A DNA stretch of 8,996 nt from Gudongella sp964607545 (GTDB lineage: Bacteria > Bacillota > Clostridia > Tissierellales > Tissierellaceae): positions 1-8,996 of the forward strand of contig CAZSLV010000075.1 of the NCBI GenBank assembly GCA_964607545.1, given 5' to 3'. This document shows, piece after piece, positions 1-7,298 of this stretch. Each line of letters opens with the position of its first letter. Within the stretch, counting starts at the first letter, position 1. Made by a program: the position numbers and the translations under genes. The notes under the pieces are model-generated. The model made no database searches. It saw only the letters and a list, made by a program, of their open reading frames with translations, and was not told where the DNA came from.

Positions 1-876
1 ATTAAGTTAGATTACTATTATATTTTTAATGAAGTAGCAAGGGCTGAAAATTTTACTAAGGCAGCAAAGACCCTATATATTAGTCAGCCTGCAGTTAGCC
101 AATCAATATCGCAGTTGGAAAACGACCTAGGAATTCGCTTATTTACACGGACCTCAAAAGGAGTGACCTTAACTTATGAGGGAAAATTATTATATGAGTA
201 CACAAAGGCTGGGATTAACTTAATAAAAAATGGAGAACAAAGGCTTTTAGATAGTAAAAACTTATTGACAGGCCATTTAAAAATTGGGGTGGGAGATACA
301 ATTTCTAGGTACTACCTAATCGAATACCTAGAAAAATTTAATAAAATTTACCCAAAAATAAAGCTAAGAATCATAAATAAAACAACCCTTGAACTAGTTC
401 AAATGATAAAATCAGGGGAGATAGACCTGGGTATTTGCAATTTGCCAATAGAGGATAGGTCATTAGAAATAAGGCCCATAGAAACTATTCACGATGTTTT
501 TCTTGCAGGTGAAAAATTCAAAGATTTAAAGAACAAAATCATAGATTTTAAAGAACTAGAAAAATACCCCTTAATTATGCTAGATAAACGATCAAGAACA
601 AGGCAATATGTTGAATCTTTCTTAATTAAAAAGGGAGTTAAGATAGAGCCTGAGATTGAATTAGGGTCTCATGACCTCCTCTTAGAATTTGCCAAGGTGG
701 GCCTAGGTATTTCTTGTGTCGTATTAGAATACTCCTATGAACATCTAAAAAACAAGGACTTATTTCAAGTAAAAACAAAAGACCAAATACCAAAGAGGTC
801 AATAGGAGTATGCACCTTAAGTGGGGTCCCCTTATCCTCTGTGGCCAAGAGATTTTCTGAAATATTAATTAATTAA
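1..876 (+). CDS. LysR-family transcriptional regulator, 5' end outside window
   Basis: Frame 1 is open from the first base to the TAA at 874-876, giving 291 codons. The N-terminus is a typical LysR winged helix-turn-helix: residues 4-50 of the visible protein contain NFTKAAKTLYISQPAVSQSI followed by LENDLGIRLF, the family signature. A start at the internal TTG at 115 would cut this DNA-binding domain away, so the true start must lie one to a few codons upstream of base 1. Residues from about 90 onward form the type-2 periplasmic-binding-protein-like effector domain; features such as GEIDLGICNLP and a late VGLGISCVVLE segment fit that fold. Total length near 292 aa is normal for the family. 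LysR proteins act in the cytoplasm as ligand-responsive, usually tetrameric regulators, often of a divergent neighbour. That neighbour would lie upstream and is not visible, so target and effector are unknown. No terminator is evident after it. Confidence 0.93.
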   Translation: MKLDYYYIFNEVARAENFTKAAKTLYISQPAVSQSISQLENDLGIRLFTRTSKGVTLTYEGKLLYEYTKAGINLIKNGEQRLLDSKNLLTGHLKIGVGDTISRYYLIEYLEKFNKIYPKIKLRIINKTTLELVQMIKSGEIDLGICNLPIEDRSLEIRPIETIHDVFLAGEKFKDLKNKIIDFKELEKYPLIMLDKRSRTRQYVESFLIKKGVKIEPEIELGSHDLLLEFAKVGLGISCVVLEYSYEHLKNKDLFQVKTKDQIPKRSIGVCTLSGVPLSSVAKRFSEILIN

Positions 877-935
877 AGTATTAAGCGTATTAGAAACCTT
901 TAGAGGGTATAAAGTAGGAAGTAAAGGGAGGGTTA

Positions 936-1169
936 ATGATGAAAGATGGGATAAACTTAGTTTTACTTAGGACAGTTTATGATGAGTTTAACTTAGGGAT
1001 AATAAAATCTATACTTGAAGATAATGGGATACCCTATATCGTTAAAGACAAGGGTTCAGGTGCCTATATGAGAATAATATCAGGCTCATCCCCCTTTAGT
1101 AGTGACATAATGGTTGATGAAAATGCATATGATAAAGCTAGTTTGCTTTTAGAACAAATTAGCCTTTAA
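936..1169 (+). CDS. Small DUF2007-like protein (putative signal-transducing domain)
   Basis: This 77-aa protein resembles the DUF2007 family: an opening strand (NLVLLRTVYDEFNLGIIKSI), then LEDNGIPYIVKDKG, and a C-terminal IMVDENAYDKASLLLEQI segment. The pattern (strand, a helix that 'picks' two residues, ILE.NGIP.., then a V.E...KA..LL ending) is what I recognise; the function of the family is not established. A strong Shine-Dalgarno stretch GGGAGG lies at 926-931. Two ATG codons are adjacent at 936 and 939; the second is better spaced (about 7 nt from the core), so the real product may be 76 aa. No signal peptide or membrane segment is visible. It follows the LysR gene by 59 bp without a clear promoter, so it may share that transcript. 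It is complete but single-domain; many homologues carry a C-terminal zinc ribbon, which is absent here. Confidence 0.72.
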   Translation: MMKDGINLVLLRTVYDEFNLGIIKSILEDNGIPYIVKDKGSGAYMRIISGSSPFSSDIMVDENAYDKASLLLEQISL

Positions 1170-1185
1170 TTTAAAATATGAAAAC

Positions 1186-1214
1186 TTTACAAGAAATGCC
1201 TTTAATCGTATAAT
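1186..1214 (+). promoter_or_regulatory. Sigma-A-type promoter for trpS
   Basis: A -35 box TTTACA (1186-1191) and a -10 box TATAAT (1209-1214) are separated by exactly 17 bp. This is one mismatch from consensus, in an otherwise non-coding gap just after the DUF2007-like gene. Transcription would start near 1221, giving a leader of about 120 nt before trpS. The call rests on sequence match only. Confidence 0.75.
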
Positions 1215-1222
1215 ATGATTAA

Positions 1223-1311
1223 ATCTCATATAAGTATTTTAAATAGGTAGAGATAGGTTTTGATAAATTTATTTGGACAACCCTCCATCTCTTTATTAGG
1301 GATTGAGGGTT
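1223..1311 (+). promoter_or_regulatory. trpS leader with hairpin, possible attenuator
   Basis: A stable hairpin is visible: AACCCTC (1279-1285) pairs with GAGGGTT (1305-1311), and inside it ATCTC (1287-1291) pairs with GGGAT (1299-1303), leaving a 7-nt loop and a small C/T mismatch. It is followed by a U-rich but interrupted stretch, then the trpS Shine-Dalgarno. Upstream, AGAGAT plus GG (1249-1257, one bulged A) can instead pair with CCATCTCT (1285-1292), which would open the hairpin. GAGAT (1250-1254) can in turn pair with ATCTC (1223-1227) at the start of the leader. That 1:2, 2:3, 3:4 layout is typical of attenuation, but no known class is recognisable: there is no T-box GGTGG motif and no long run of GAG/UAG repeats as for TRAP. 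Regulation is inferred; the hairpin itself is seen. Confidence 0.45.
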
Positions 1312-1338
1312 TAGTATATTTTATAAGGGGTGTTTTTA

Positions 1339-2331
1339 TTGGAAAAAAAAGTAGTTTTTAGTGGGGTTCAACCATCGGGGGCCTTGACCTTGGGTAATTA
1401 TATAGGTGCCTTAAGAAATTTTGTAGATCTCCAGGATGAATATGATTGCTATTATTGTATTGTTGATATGCATGCTATAACTGTACCGCAAGTACCAAAA
1501 GATTTAAGGAGAAACTCATTAGATGTTCTAGCCCTATACTTGGCTAGCGGGATGGACCCAGACAAGTCAACCTTGTTTATACAATCCCATGTACCAGCCC
1601 ATGCTGAACTTGCTTGGGTTTTAAATACCCTAACCTATATGGGGCAGTTAAACAGAATGACTCAATTTAAGGAAAAGTCTAAGAAGTCTGAAGAAAACTT
1701 AAATGCAGGTTTATTTACATATCCTGTCCTAATGGCAGCAGATATACTTCTTTACCAGGCTGACTTTGTACCAGTAGGTGATGATCAAAAACAGCACTTA
1801 GAACTTGCTAGGGACCTTGCAATCAGGTTTAACAATAGGTATAGCGATACTTTTGTTGTGCCAGAGCCTTTAATAAAAGAATTTGGTGCTAGAATTATGA
1901 GCTTGCAAAATCCGCAAGCTAAAATGAGTAAGTCTGACCAAGATGTTAATGCCTTTATCCTCCTACAAGATTCAAAGGATGTGATTGCTAGAAAAATAAA
2001 AAAAGCAGTTACAGATTCTAAGGCTAGTGTAAGTTATTCTGATGACCAATTAGGGGTAAAAAACCTAATAAACATATATTCAGTCCTTGAGGGTATAAGT
2101 GTAGATGAAATTGTTTCAAGGTATGAAAACAAGGGTTATGGGGACTTTAAAAAGGACCTAGGGGAAGTAGTAATTAAGGCCCTAGAACCCCTGCAAGCTA
2201 AATACAAAGATTATTTAAACAACAAGGATTATTTAGAAGAGGTTTATAAAAAGGGGGCAAGAAAGGCTGAAGAAAAGGCTTTTAAAACCCTGGCCAAGGT
2301 ATATAAAAAGGTTGGTTTTATCAAGAGGTAG
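1339..2331 (+). CDS. trpS: Tryptophan--tRNA ligase
   Basis: This class Ic aminoacyl-tRNA synthetase charges tRNA-Trp with tryptophan using ATP in the cytoplasm. The protein starts EKKVVFSGVQPSGALTLGN. The HIGH-equivalent TLGN is at residues 17-20, the family block ADILLYQAD at 134-142, GDDQKQH at 147-153, and KMSKS at 195-199. Length is 330 aa, standard for bacterial TrpRS. I chose TTG 1339 because AAGGGG (1325-1330) then sits about 8 nt upstream and the protein begins like its relatives. The in-frame GTG at 1330 overlaps that ribosome binding site and is unlikely. It is transcribed from the promoter at 1186-1214 through a leader with a strong hairpin. pgsA follows after 89 bp with no clear terminator between them, so the two may be co-transcribed. 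Identity is certain from the motifs. Confidence 0.97.
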   Translation: MEKKVVFSGVQPSGALTLGNYIGALRNFVDLQDEYDCYYCIVDMHAITVPQVPKDLRRNSLDVLALYLASGMDPDKSTLFIQSHVPAHAELAWVLNTLTYMGQLNRMTQFKEKSKKSEENLNAGLFTYPVLMAADILLYQADFVPVGDDQKQHLELARDLAIRFNNRYSDTFVVPEPLIKEFGARIMSLQNPQAKMSKSDQDVNAFILLQDSKDVIARKIKKAVTDSKASVSYSDDQLGVKNLINIYSVLEGISVDEIVSRYENKGYGDFKKDLGEVVIKALEPLQAKYKDYLNNKDYLEEVYKKGARKAEEKAFKTLAKVYKKVGFIKR

Positions 2332-2420
2332 GTAGGATTTTTAATACAAGTAGATTCAACCTAAGAAGATGAGGGTACTTATAGAATTAAATAAGACTAC
2401 CTAATCAAAGAGGAGATAAT

Positions 2421-2975
2421 ATGACACTACCTAATATAATTACATTATTTAGAATTTTTCTTGTACCAATTTACCTATATATATTTTTTGGTAAAAGCGA
2501 CAATAGGATTGTGCTTGCGGGTTTAATATTTATGCTAGCAGGTCTATCTGATGTCTTAGATGGCTACATAGCGAGAAAATATAAGCTAACTAGCAAGTTA
2601 GGGGCCCTACTTGACCCCTTTGCTGATAAGCTAATGAGTTTTACAGTTTTAATAACCTTTACCATCATAGGCCTAATACCACTTTTTATCTTAATACCCA
2701 TGGTATTAAAAGAACTTGTTATGGTAATTGGTGGGGGACTCTTGTATTTAAAGCATGGGAATGTAGTAATACCTTCAAATAAGTATGGCAAAGTAGCAAC
2801 TTTTTCCCTATATGCTGCCATATTTTCCATTGTTTTTAATATAAACCCAAATTTATCTTATTTATTACTAATATTAACCTTGTTTTTAAATTTAGTAGCT
2901 TTTTACAATTATTTGATTATATTTAAAGATTTATTAAGGGATAGGAAAAATGAAGTTGACAAAAGAGGCTTATAA
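2421..2975 (+). CDS. pgsA: CDP-diacylglycerol--glycerol-3-phosphate 3-phosphatidyltransferase
   Basis: This integral membrane enzyme makes phosphatidylglycerol phosphate from CDP-diacylglycerol and sn-glycerol-3-phosphate, the committed step to phosphatidylglycerol and cardiolipin. The CDP-alcohol phosphotransferase motif is complete and correctly spaced: D44-x2-D47-G48-x2-A51-R52-x8-G61-x3-D65-x3-D69. The four Asp residues bind the two metals and provide the catalytic base in this family. The start LPNIITLFRI is characteristic of PgsA. Several hydrophobic segments span residues 12-40, 72-110 and 126-170. The 184-aa length is typical. ATG 2421 has a strong ribosome binding site, AAAGAGGAG, just upstream. 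Other CDP-alcohol phosphotransferases share the motif, but the N-terminus and the size favour PgsA. The last codons of the gene contain the -35 box of the downstream valS promoter. Confidence 0.93.
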   Translation: MTLPNIITLFRIFLVPIYLYIFFGKSDNRIVLAGLIFMLAGLSDVLDGYIARKYKLTSKLGALLDPFADKLMSFTVLITFTIIGLIPLFILIPMVLKELVMVIGGGLLYLKHGNVVIPSNKYGKVATFSLYAAIFSIVFNINPNLSYLLLILTLFLNLVAFYNYLIIFKDLLRDRKNEVDKRGL

Positions 2976-2984
2976 TACTATAAT
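2956..2984 (+). promoter_or_regulatory. Perfect-consensus sigma-A promoter for valS-folC
   Basis: TTGACA (2956-2961) and TATAAT (2979-2984) are both exact consensus hexamers with an ideal 17-bp spacer. The -35 box lies inside the last codons of pgsA and the -10 box just after its stop. The predicted start near 2991 is immediately upstream of T-box Stem I. Such a strong promoter fits a system in which output is set downstream by the riboswitch. Confidence 0.88.
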
Positions 2985-2990
2985 TTTGAT

Positions 2991-3225
2991 TATATATTTT
3001 GCAATGATAAAGAGGAGTAATTTAATTTTACCTTAAAGAAAGCAAGTCCTAGGCTGAAAGATTTGTAGGTTTAAATTAAGTGAAGGTAGCTTTTGAGCAT
3101 TTTAGCTGAAATAAAGTAAGCTAAAACGGGAGACCGTTATTTAATTAAGTGCTATGATGAAAAATCATAGAATTAAGGTGGTACCGCGAGCCCTCGTCCT
3201 TTGTTTTAGGATGGGGGCTTTATTT
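2991..3225 (+). promoter_or_regulatory. T-box riboswitch, tRNA-Val responsive (valS leader)
   Basis: All standard parts of a transcriptional T-box leader are visible. The basal Stem I pairs AATG (3003-3006) with CATT (3098-3101). It contains a GAGTAA element, the distal AAGAAAG and GGCTGAAAG loop elements, and the specifier region GTGAAGGTAGC, in which GTA at 3086-3088 is a valine codon. TTTGAGC follows. Stem II is TTTTAGCT (3100-3107) with AGCTAAAA (3119-3126); a short AACGG-GAGA-CCGTT hairpin occupies 3125-3138; Stem III is CTATGAT (3152-3158) with ATCATAG (3164-3170). The T-box consensus AAGGTGGTACCGCG ends at 3188, and its UGGU bulge (3179-3182) complements an ACCA acceptor end, fitting the A discriminator usual for tRNA-Val. 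Uncharged tRNA-Val would stabilise the antiterminator and permit valS transcription. Confidence 0.95.
3189..3225 (+). terminator. Regulated intrinsic terminator of the valS T-box
   Basis: AGCCCTCGTCC (3189-3199) pairs with GGATGGGGGCT (3209-3219) in an 11-bp stem with two G-U pairs and a 9-nt loop, followed by TTATTT. The 5' arm contains the TCGTCC common in T-box terminators. It competes with the antiterminator formed by the adjacent T-box sequence. Confidence 0.93.
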
Positions 3226-3245
3226 ATAAATACAGGAGGGATAAA

Positions 3246-5888
3246 ATGTTGGAAAACTTAGCAAAAACTTATGATCCAAAGCAATTTGAAGATAAGCTAT
3301 ATGCATTTTGGAATGACAATGGTTATTTCACACCCAAAGTTGATAAAAGCAAAAAACCTTATACCATAATGATGCCACCTCCCAATGTAACTGGAAGTTT
3401 GCATATGGGACATGCATTAAATAATACCATTCAAGATGTTTTAATCAGGTGGAAGAGGATGGAAGGCTATGAAGCCTTGTGGCTTCCAGGAACAGACCAT
3501 GCGAGCATATCTACTGAGGCAAAGGTAGTAGAAAAGATAAAATCTGAAGGTCGGTCTAAGGAAGACCTAGGCAGGGAGGCTTTTATAGAAGAAGCTTGGG
3601 AATGGACCCATATTTATGGGGGGACCATTAAAAACCAATTAAAAAAACTAGGTGTTTCATGTGACTGGTCAAGAGATAGGTTTACCCTAGATGAGATGCT
3701 AAGCAATGCAGTAGAAGAAACCTTTATCCGCCTTTATGAAAAAGGCCTTGTATACAGGGGGGATAGGATAATTAACTGGTGCCCAAGTTGTCATACTGCT
3801 ATTTCTGATGCAGAAGTAGAACATGAAGATAGCCATGGCTTTATATATAGTGTTAGGTATCCAATTAAAGATAGTGATAACTATATTACAATTGCAACTA
3901 CTAGGCCTGAGACTATCTTAGGAGACCTTGCAATAGCAGTACATCCAGAGGATGATAGGTATAAGGATATGGTTGGAAAAACTGCCATCCTACCCCTAGT
4001 AGGAAGGGAGATACCAATAATAGCAGATACCTATGTTGAAATGGAATTTGGTACAGGTGCCTTAAAAATTACCCCTTCCCATGACCCTAATGACTTTGAA
4101 GTTGGCGAAAGGCACAAGCTAGGCCAATGTAAGGTTATAGATGAAGATGGAAATATAAATGAAAATGGTGGAATCTTTGAAGGTTTAGACAGGTTTGAAG
4201 CAAGAAGTAAGATAGTTGAAGAATTAAAAAAAGAAGGATTTTTAGTTGAAGTTAAAGACCATGAAAATGCAGTTGGACATTGCGAAAGGTGTTCTGCTAT
4301 TATAGAACCCCTAATATCGAAGCAATGGTTTGTAAAAATGGAGCCCCTAGCTAAGCCTGCTTTAGAAGCTTATTATAAGGGTGAGATAAACTTTGTGCCA
4401 GAACGCTTTGGAAAGGTATATGTTCATTGGCTTGAAAATATCAGGGACTGGTGTATTTCAAGACAACTTTGGTGGGGCCATCGCCTACCTGTTTATTATT
4501 GTGATGATTGCGGCCATGTAATCGTTACTAGAGAAGAGGTAACTTCTTGCGATAAGTGTGAAAGTAAAAGGATTAGGCAAGAAACCGACACCCTAGATAC
4601 CTGGTTTTCTTCAGCCCTATGGCCATTTTCAACCCTAGGGTGGCCAGAAGATACAGAAGACTTAGATTACTTTTTTCCAACAGATGTCCTAGTTACAGGT
4701 TATGACATTATATTCTTTTGGGTTATTAGGATGATATTTTCAAGTCTTGAACAAATGGGCGAGCTCCCATTTAAGGATGTATTTTTAACAGGTTTAGTAA
4801 GGGATGCCCAGGGGAGAAAAATGAGTAAATCCCTTGGAAATGGAATTGACCCCCTTGAACTGATAGAGGAGTTTGGGGCAGATGCCCTTAGGTTTATGCT
4901 AATTTCAGGCAATACCCCAGGCAATGATATGAGATTTTATATAGAAAAAGTTGAGGCAAGTAGAAATTTTGCAAATAAACTATGGAATGCAAGTAGGTTT
5001 GTCCTTATGAACCTAGATGAGGGTATGAAAGATTATTCTATAGAAGATGTGGATCTTTTTTCAGAAGATAAGTGGATTTTGACAAGGTTAAATAAGGTTA
5101 AAAGAGATGTTAAGATAAATATGGATAAGTACGAAATAGGTCTTGCCAGCCAAAGGATTTATGAATTTATTTGGGAAGACTATTGTGATTGGTATATTGA
5201 AATGGTTAAAACAAGACTTTATGGGGCGGATGAAAAATCAAAAGAAATTGCCCAAAGAGTTTTAGTAAGCGTACTAAAAGATATTTTAAAGTTATTACAC
5301 CCATTTATGCCTTTTATAACTGAAGAAATTTGGCAAAACCTACCTCAAATATCTGACCCTTTAATTATTCAACAATGGCCACTTGTAAATGATAGGTTTG
5401 AGTTTAATGAAGATGAAAAGAAAATAGAATTTATTAAAAAGGCTATTAAGGGGATTAGAAATGCTAGGGCAGAGATGAATATTATACCTTCTAAAAAATC
5501 ACAATTGATTTTTGTAGTAGAGGATGAGGATTTAAAAAATACAATTATAGAAAACAAAACTAAATTTAAAACCCTAGCAAGTGCTGAAGAAATATCTTTT
5601 GAAAAAGATAAGACTTTAATAGGAGAAGATAATATTTCTGTAGTCCTAGATGCATGTGAAATTTACCTTCCTCTCAAGGATTTAATAGACTATGACAAAG
5701 AGATAGAAAGACTAGAAAAAGAAAGATTAAAGCTTGAAGATGAAATTACAAGGGTGGATTCTAAATTAGCTAATAAGGGTTTTATAGAAAAAGCACCTGA
5801 AAAAATCATAAACGAAGAAAAAGAAAAAAGAGATATGTACAAGGCTATGTTAGTTAAGGTCTTAGAAAGACTAGAAAGGTTTAAGTAG
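3246..5888 (+). CDS. valS: Valine--tRNA ligase
   Basis: This class Ia synthetase attaches valine to tRNA-Val and hydrolyses mischarged threonine. The 880-aa length is standard. Motifs in order: PPPNVTGSLHMGH with the HIGH box at 53-56; GTDHAS at 82-87; the CP1 editing domain with TTRPET at 218-223; and KMSKS at 525-529. Four CxxC pairs occur, at C179/C182, C346/C349, C419/C422 and C435/C438, suggesting bound zinc. The anticodon-binding helical domain spans roughly 620-770. The C-terminal coiled coil typical of ValRS, rich in Lys and Glu, starts near 815. ATG 3246 follows a strong ribosome binding site, AGGAGGG. The T-box specifier GUA upstream independently confirms valine specificity. folC begins 9 nt after the stop, so they form one operon. 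No defect is seen. Confidence 0.99.
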   Translation: MLENLAKTYDPKQFEDKLYAFWNDNGYFTPKVDKSKKPYTIMMPPPNVTGSLHMGHALNNTIQDVLIRWKRMEGYEALWLPGTDHASISTEAKVVEKIKSEGRSKEDLGREAFIEEAWEWTHIYGGTIKNQLKKLGVSCDWSRDRFTLDEMLSNAVEETFIRLYEKGLVYRGDRIINWCPSCHTAISDAEVEHEDSHGFIYSVRYPIKDSDNYITIATTRPETILGDLAIAVHPEDDRYKDMVGKTAILPLVGREIPIIADTYVEMEFGTGALKITPSHDPNDFEVGERHKLGQCKVIDEDGNINENGGIFEGLDRFEARSKIVEELKKEGFLVEVKDHENAVGHCERCSAIIEPLISKQWFVKMEPLAKPALEAYYKGEINFVPERFGKVYVHWLENIRDWCISRQLWWGHRLPVYYCDDCGHVIVTREEVTSCDKCESKRIRQETDTLDTWFSSALWPFSTLGWPEDTEDLDYFFPTDVLVTGYDIIFFWVIRMIFSSLEQMGELPFKDVFLTGLVRDAQGRKMSKSLGNGIDPLELIEEFGADALRFMLISGNTPGNDMRFYIEKVEASRNFANKLWNASRFVLMNLDEGMKDYSIEDVDLFSEDKWILTRLNKVKRDVKINMDKYEIGLASQRIYEFIWEDYCDWYIEMVKTRLYGADEKSKEIAQRVLVSVLKDILKLLHPFMPFITEEIWQNLPQISDPLIIQQWPLVNDRFEFNEDEKKIEFIKKAIKGIRNARAEMNIIPSKKSQLIFVVEDEDLKNTIIENKTKFKTLASAEEISFEKDKTLIGEDNISVVLDACEIYLPLKDLIDYDKEIERLEKERLKLEDEITRVDSKLANKGFIEKAPEKIINEEKEKRDMYKAMLVKVLERLERFK

Positions 5889-5897
5889 GGGGATATA

Positions 5898-7190
5898 ATG
5901 AACTACGAAGAGGCGCTTAAGTATATTAATGACAAGGATAAATATGGGTCTAGGCTAGGTTTAGAATCTATTGGGACCCTGTTAGAATATTTAGGAAATC
6001 CCCATCTTGAGTCTAACTTCATCCATGTGGGAGGGACTAACGGTAAGGGTTCTACATCTGCTTATATTTCAAGTGTTTTAATAGCTTTAGGTTACAGGGT
6101 GGGACTTTTTACATCCCCCTATCTAGAAAGATTTACTGAAAGAATACAAATAAACAATGAAGATATAAGAAAAGATGACTTAGCAAGGATAACCGATATG
6201 GTCAGACTAGGTGCTGATAAGATGGTTAAAAACGGTTTTGACCACCCAACTACCTTTGAAATTGTAACAGCTATTGCCTTAATTTATTTTAAGGAAGAAG
6301 ACTTAGATTATGTAGTACTAGAAGTAGGTTTAGGGGGAAGGTATGACTCTACTAACATTATACCTAAGTCTTTGGCAGCAGTAATAACAACTATTGATTA
6401 TGACCACACAGAAATTTTAGGCAATAGCTTATCAGAAATTGCCTATCAAAAAGCTGGGATAATTAAAGAAAATGGCTTGCTTATACTTTACCCCCAAGAA
6501 AAGGAAGCAGAAAAAACCATCTTAGAAGTTGCAAGAGAAAAGAATGCAAGAATAGTGAGGGTGCCTTTTGAAGGAATAGAAATTACTAGTCAAACTTATT
6601 TAGAAAGTATTTTTAATTTTAAATATGAATCCTTGTATTTAAAGGATATTGTTATAAAAATGATTGGTAAGTACCAAGTTTATAATGCAGCTACTGCCAT
6701 TACCCTCCTTCTTGAATTAGAAAAAGAATCTCACCTTAAAATAAGTGAAGAAAAGCTTAAAGAAGGCTTATTAAATACAAGGTGGAAGGGGAGGCTAGAA
6801 ACCTTAAGGACAGACCCAATTTTTTTAATTGATGGGGCCCACAACTTGCAAGGTATAGACCAACTAGCAAAAACAATCAAACTCTTTCCCTACAAGAAGC
6901 TTATAGTAGGGATAGGGGTTTTAAAAGATAAAGACTATAGTCATATGATTGAAAAGATATCAACCCTGGCATCTTATCTTGTGGTTACAGAAGTAAATAT
7001 GCCAAGAAAACTTGATGCAAGCATTTTAGCTGAAGAAATATCTAAATACAATAAGAATGTTTATATTGAAAGAGATATTAAAAAAGCTATAGAAAAAACT
7101 TTTGAGCTTGCTAAGCCAGAGGATATGATAGTATTTTGTGGTTCTTTATATTTGATAGGAGAAGTAAGGACAAGTACAAACCTACTATAA
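5898..7190 (+). CDS. folC: Folylpolyglutamate synthase / dihydrofolate synthase
   Basis: This cytoplasmic Mur-ligase-family enzyme adds glutamate to folates (and usually also to dihydropteroate), ATP-dependently. Visible signatures are the P-loop GGTNGKGS at residues 45-52, SPYLERFTERI at 73-83, EVGLGGRYDSTN at 142-153, DYDHTEILG at 167-175, KAGIIK at 185-190 (K185 is the lysine expected to be carbamylated), and DGAHN at 312-316 in the C-terminal domain. Length, 430 aa, is normal. The start ATG has the ribosome binding site TAGGGGGA just after the valS stop, with 9 nt between the genes, so folC should be expressed under the valS T-box. The valS-folC pairing is common in Firmicutes. Whether it has both activities cannot be decided from sequence; no separate folP or folA is in view. 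Confidence 0.96.
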   Translation: MNYEEALKYINDKDKYGSRLGLESIGTLLEYLGNPHLESNFIHVGGTNGKGSTSAYISSVLIALGYRVGLFTSPYLERFTERIQINNEDIRKDDLARITDMVRLGADKMVKNGFDHPTTFEIVTAIALIYFKEEDLDYVVLEVGLGGRYDSTNIIPKSLAAVITTIDYDHTEILGNSLSEIAYQKAGIIKENGLLILYPQEKEAEKTILEVAREKNARIVRVPFEGIEITSQTYLESIFNFKYESLYLKDIVIKMIGKYQVYNAATAITLLLELEKESHLKISEEKLKEGLLNTRWKGRLETLRTDPIFLIDGAHNLQGIDQLAKTIKLFPYKKLIVGIGVLKDKDYSHMIEKISTLASYLVVTEVNMPRKLDASILAEEISKYNKNVYIERDIKKAIEKTFELAKPEDMIVFCGSLYLIGEVRTSTNLL

Positions 7191-7206
7191 AATAGTAGGT
7201 TTCTTC
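7178..7206 (+). terminator. Hairpin at the folC stop, probable terminator
   Basis: AAACCTACTA (7178-7187) and TAGTAGGTTT (7193-7202) form a perfect 10-bp stem with a 5-nt loop, TAAAA, that contains the folC stop codon. The tail (CTTCCTAT) is pyrimidine-rich but has few consecutive T residues, so termination may be partial. The hairpin marks the likely end of the valS-folC unit. Confidence 0.6.
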
Positions 7207-7245
7207 CTATAATAATTAATATAAAAATGGTGTTTTACTGCCACT

Positions 7246-7264
7246 TAGGGTATTAAATACCTTA
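7246..7264 (+). repeat. Short dyad upstream of the small ORF and hpt
   Basis: GGTATT-A-AATACC (7249-7261) is a perfect 6+6 inverted repeat around one base. It extends outward to 7246-7264 with one G-T position. It lies in the 108-bp gap between folC and the small membrane-protein gene. It could be an operator-like site or a short RNA hairpin. I find no convincing -35/-10 pair around it, so its role is unassigned. Confidence 0.4.
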
Positions 7265-7298
7265 TAGAATTAGTGTTAAACTAAAAAAGGATGATATT

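Noticed and set aside
115..876. LysR gene starting at TTG 115
   Set aside because: The frame is open to base 1 and the upstream codons encode the conserved helix-turn-helix, so this start would remove the DNA-binding domain.
908..913. TATAAA as a -10 box before the DUF2007-like gene
   Set aside because: No acceptable -35 hexamer lies 16-18 bp upstream.
1330..1338. GTG 1330 as trpS start
   Set aside because: It overlaps the AAGGGG ribosome binding site; TTG 1339 is well spaced and gives the usual N-terminus.
2355..2385. TTCAAC ... TATAGA as a pgsA promoter
   Set aside because: The -35 match is poor and the spacer is 19 bp, so it is not supportable.
2564..2830. 88-codon frame on the - strand inside pgsA
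   Set aside because: It is antisense to a clear enzyme, lacks recognisable motifs and has no supporting context.
4700..4924. 74-codon frame on the - strand inside valS
   Set aside because: It is a shadow of the valS coding sequence with no family features.
5369..5557. 62-codon frame on the - strand inside valS
   Set aside because: It is a shadow frame opposite valS, low complexity from A+T-rich codons.
7208..7225. TATAAT and TATAAA as -10 boxes for the small ORF and hpt
   Set aside because: No -35-like hexamer sits at the right distance, and such words are frequent in A+T-rich gaps.
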